NCBI GenBank assembly: GCA_025923175.1
Contig: JAICGL010000184.1
Span: 1-7,650 of the forward strand
Origin: Acidimicrobiia bacterium
GTDB lineage: Bacteria > Actinomycetota > Acidimicrobiia > IMCC26256 > BP-133
Direction of reading: 5' to 3'
Length of the DNA stretch: 7,650 nucleotides
Position numbers and translations under genes: made by a program
Shown here: piece after piece, positions 6,559-7,650 of the stretch
Layout of the letters: every line of letters starts with the position of its first letter
Numbering within the stretch: the stretch's first letter is position 1
The notes under the pieces: generated by a model
Seen by the model: only the letters and a program-made list of their open reading frames with translations
Told to the model about the DNA's origin: nothing
Database searches by the model: none

Positions 6559-7124
6559 GGCTTCTTCGCCACTCTCAACTCACCCTTCACGTACGGGCGG
6601 GTGTCGTCGCCATAGGCGAAGGTGCCGACGGTGTTGGCCGTGTAGTCCCACGAAGCGCCGGGCTTGATCACCGGAGAGGCGAACTGGCCGCTGTCGGCCC
6701 GGACCTGTCGATCCACCGAGTCCTTGTTGATCCAGCGGATGACCGAGCCGGTGTAGGCCGTCTGGACCTGCGGGTCGAGCGGCAGGGCCGCGTCGTCGCC
6801 GTAGATGTAAATCTCCCGGACGGTCTGCACGGCCACCGGTGCCGTCGTCGCGGTCGTCGCCGTGGCGGCGGTTCCGGCTTTCGCCGTGGTGTTCGTCGCC
6901 GCGCCGCCGGCGACCGTCTTCGGTTTCGTCGTGGAGGTGACGACCCCAGCTGCGGAGGTCGTCGTCGGCGCCGCCGTCGTGGTCGTCGTTTCCCCGAGGC
7001 GGTTGTTGGCCTGCTCCTTGAAGTTGAGCAGGCTCTCATCACCGACCTTGTTGTCACTGCCGCAGGCGGCTGACGTCCCCAGCGCCAGACCCGCCAGCAG
7101 AAGAACCATGGCCCTGCGTGTCAT
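6555..7124 (-). CDS. Lipoprotein with degenerate cupredoxin-like domain
   Basis: The 189-aa protein has a signal peptide and a lipobox-like SAAC (Cys21; Ser at -3 is less usual than Leu). Residues 44-99 form a Thr/Ala-rich stalk containing ETTTTTAAPTTTS. Residues 103-186 have the layout of a plastocyanin-type cupredoxin: YTGSVIRWINKD (124-135), GQFASPVIKPGASWDYT (146-162), GTFAYGDD (167-174) and RPYVKGELRV (176-185). Against the usual Y-x-C-x-x-H-P-x-M-x-G pattern, the Cys, His and Met positions are Asp173, Arg176 and Val179. The upstream ligand His position appears to be Arg139. Copper binding is therefore unlikely; a structural or partner-binding role is inferred. The start ATG overlaps the ABC-ATPase stop as ATGA, with GGGGAG 6 nt upstream (7131-7136). 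Confidence 0.8.
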   Translation of the reverse strand: MTRRAMVLLLAGLALGTSAACGSDNKVGDESLLNFKEQANNRLGETTTTTAAPTTTSAAGVVTSTTKPKTVAGGAATNTTAKAGTAATATTATTAPVAVQTVREIYIYGDDAALPLDPQVQTAYTGSVIRWINKDSVDRQVRADSGQFASPVIKPGASWDYTANTVGTFAYGDDTRPYVKGELRVAKKP

Positions 7125-7650
7125 GTGAGACTCCCCGAACGATTGACTGCTTCCTCCGTCGTCCCCAGATACGACTCCACTACCCGCTCGTCGTCCAGCA
7201 CCTCAGCCGGCCGGCCCCTGGTCACAAACCGACCCTGGTCCAGAGCGATCAGTTCGTCGGCGACGGCGGAGATGAGCGGCATGTCGTGCTCGATGATGAG
7301 GATCGAGCATCCCGTCTCGAACCGGACCCGCCGCAGCAGGGGCGCCAACCCCTCCGCCTCGGCCTGGGCGATACCGGAGCTGGGCTCGTCGAGCAGCAGC
7401 ACCTGCGGCTCGGTGGCCAGCACACAGGCCAGGTCGACGATACGACGCAGGCCGGTCGAGAGTTCCTTCACGAACTTGTCGCGGTAGGCGCCGAGTTCGA
7501 GCAGCTCGATGAGCTTCTCGGCCCGCAGCCGGGCCCGCTTCTCCGCCCGGCGGGCCTGGGGCAGCGAGGCGGCCGACAGCAGGGCGCTCTTGACCTCCAG
7601 CTTCTGGTCCAGTGCCACCAGCAGCGTCTCGAAGACGGTCAGCGACGGGA
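7121..7650 (-). CDS. LivG-type ABC transporter ATP-binding protein (partial, C-terminal 175 residues)
   Basis: The frame is open past the right edge, so the Walker A region is missing from the window. The visible part begins PSLTVFETLLVALDQK, which matches the LTVxENVLVA segment of LivG-family ATPases. It carries the signature LSTGLRRIVDLACVLA (visible residues 63-78), Walker B VLLLDEPSSG (83-92), the switch region IIEHDMPLI (119-127) and the C-terminal VTRGRPAEVLDDERVVESYLG. LivG couples ATP hydrolysis to import of branched-chain amino acids or related solutes at the inner face of the membrane. In Acidimicrobiia and related actinobacteria this ATPase is often fused behind a LivM-type permease; whether that holds here cannot be seen. 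GTG at 7618 is an internal valine, not a start. The stop overlaps the next gene by 4 nt. Confidence 0.85.
   Translation of the reverse strand, partial: PSLTVFETLLVALDQKLEVKSALLSAASLPQARRAEKRARLRAEKLIELLELGAYRDKFVKELSTGLRRIVDLACVLATEPQVLLLDEPSSGIAQAEAEGLAPLLRRVRFETGCSILIIEHDMPLISAVADELIALDQGRFVTRGRPAEVLDDERVVESYLGTTEEAVNRSGSLT

Noticed and set aside
6835..6995. GTC/GCC-rich trinucleotide repeats resembling a repeat array
   Set aside because: They encode the Thr/Ala stalk of the cupredoxin-like lipoprotein in frame. There is no regular repeat-spacer pattern, so this is not CRISPR or a separate element.
7616..7618. GTG as the start of a 165-aa ATPase
   Set aside because: The frame stays open upstream and the residues PSLTVFETLL before it match the LivG family, so this is an internal valine of a gene truncated by the window edge.

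Overview
The window is high-GC actinobacterial DNA. Codons are GC-rich in the third position. There are several T/A/P-rich lipoprotein stalks of the TTTTTAAPTTT kind, an F420-type luciferase-like oxidoreductase, and a LivG-type ATPase whose LSTG signature and VVESYLG end I associate with Acidimicrobiia. A member of Acidimicrobiia or a close relative is the best guess; this is inference, because no marker gene is present.

Layout. Positions 1-1993 (minus strand) hold a two-gene unit: a bis-aminopropylspermidine synthase (BpsA)-like protein with a long C-terminal extension, followed by an F420-dependent luciferase-like oxidoreductase that runs off the left edge. A 200-bp divergent intergenic region (1994-2193) separates it from a plus-strand lipoprotein gene (2194-3330) with a carboxypeptidase-regulatory-like domain. 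That gene converges on the end of the next operon, and the two stop codons share one CTAG inside a small hairpin.

Positions 3327-7650 are a tightly packed minus-strand operon. Read in the direction of transcription it contains: the C-terminal part of a LivG-type ABC ATPase (entering from the right edge); a lipoprotein with a cupredoxin-like domain that lacks every usual copper ligand; a 174-aa lipoprotein; a 403-aa lipoprotein; a 167-aa lipoprotein; and a tandem-GNAT acetyltransferase. The junctions are ATGA, GTGA, GTGA, a 1-nt gap and a 7-nt gap, so all six genes are probably co-transcribed and translationally coupled.

Working picture. The operon couples a branched-chain-amino-acid-type (or related) importer subunit to four surface-anchored proteins of unknown role. 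This lipoprotein run is the best candidate for an undescribed system. The BpsA-like gene is the other notable item, since branched polyamine synthesis is best known from thermophiles. No RNA genes, CRISPR arrays, insertion sequences or attachment sites were seen. The only stretch without a gene is the 200-bp divergent region.
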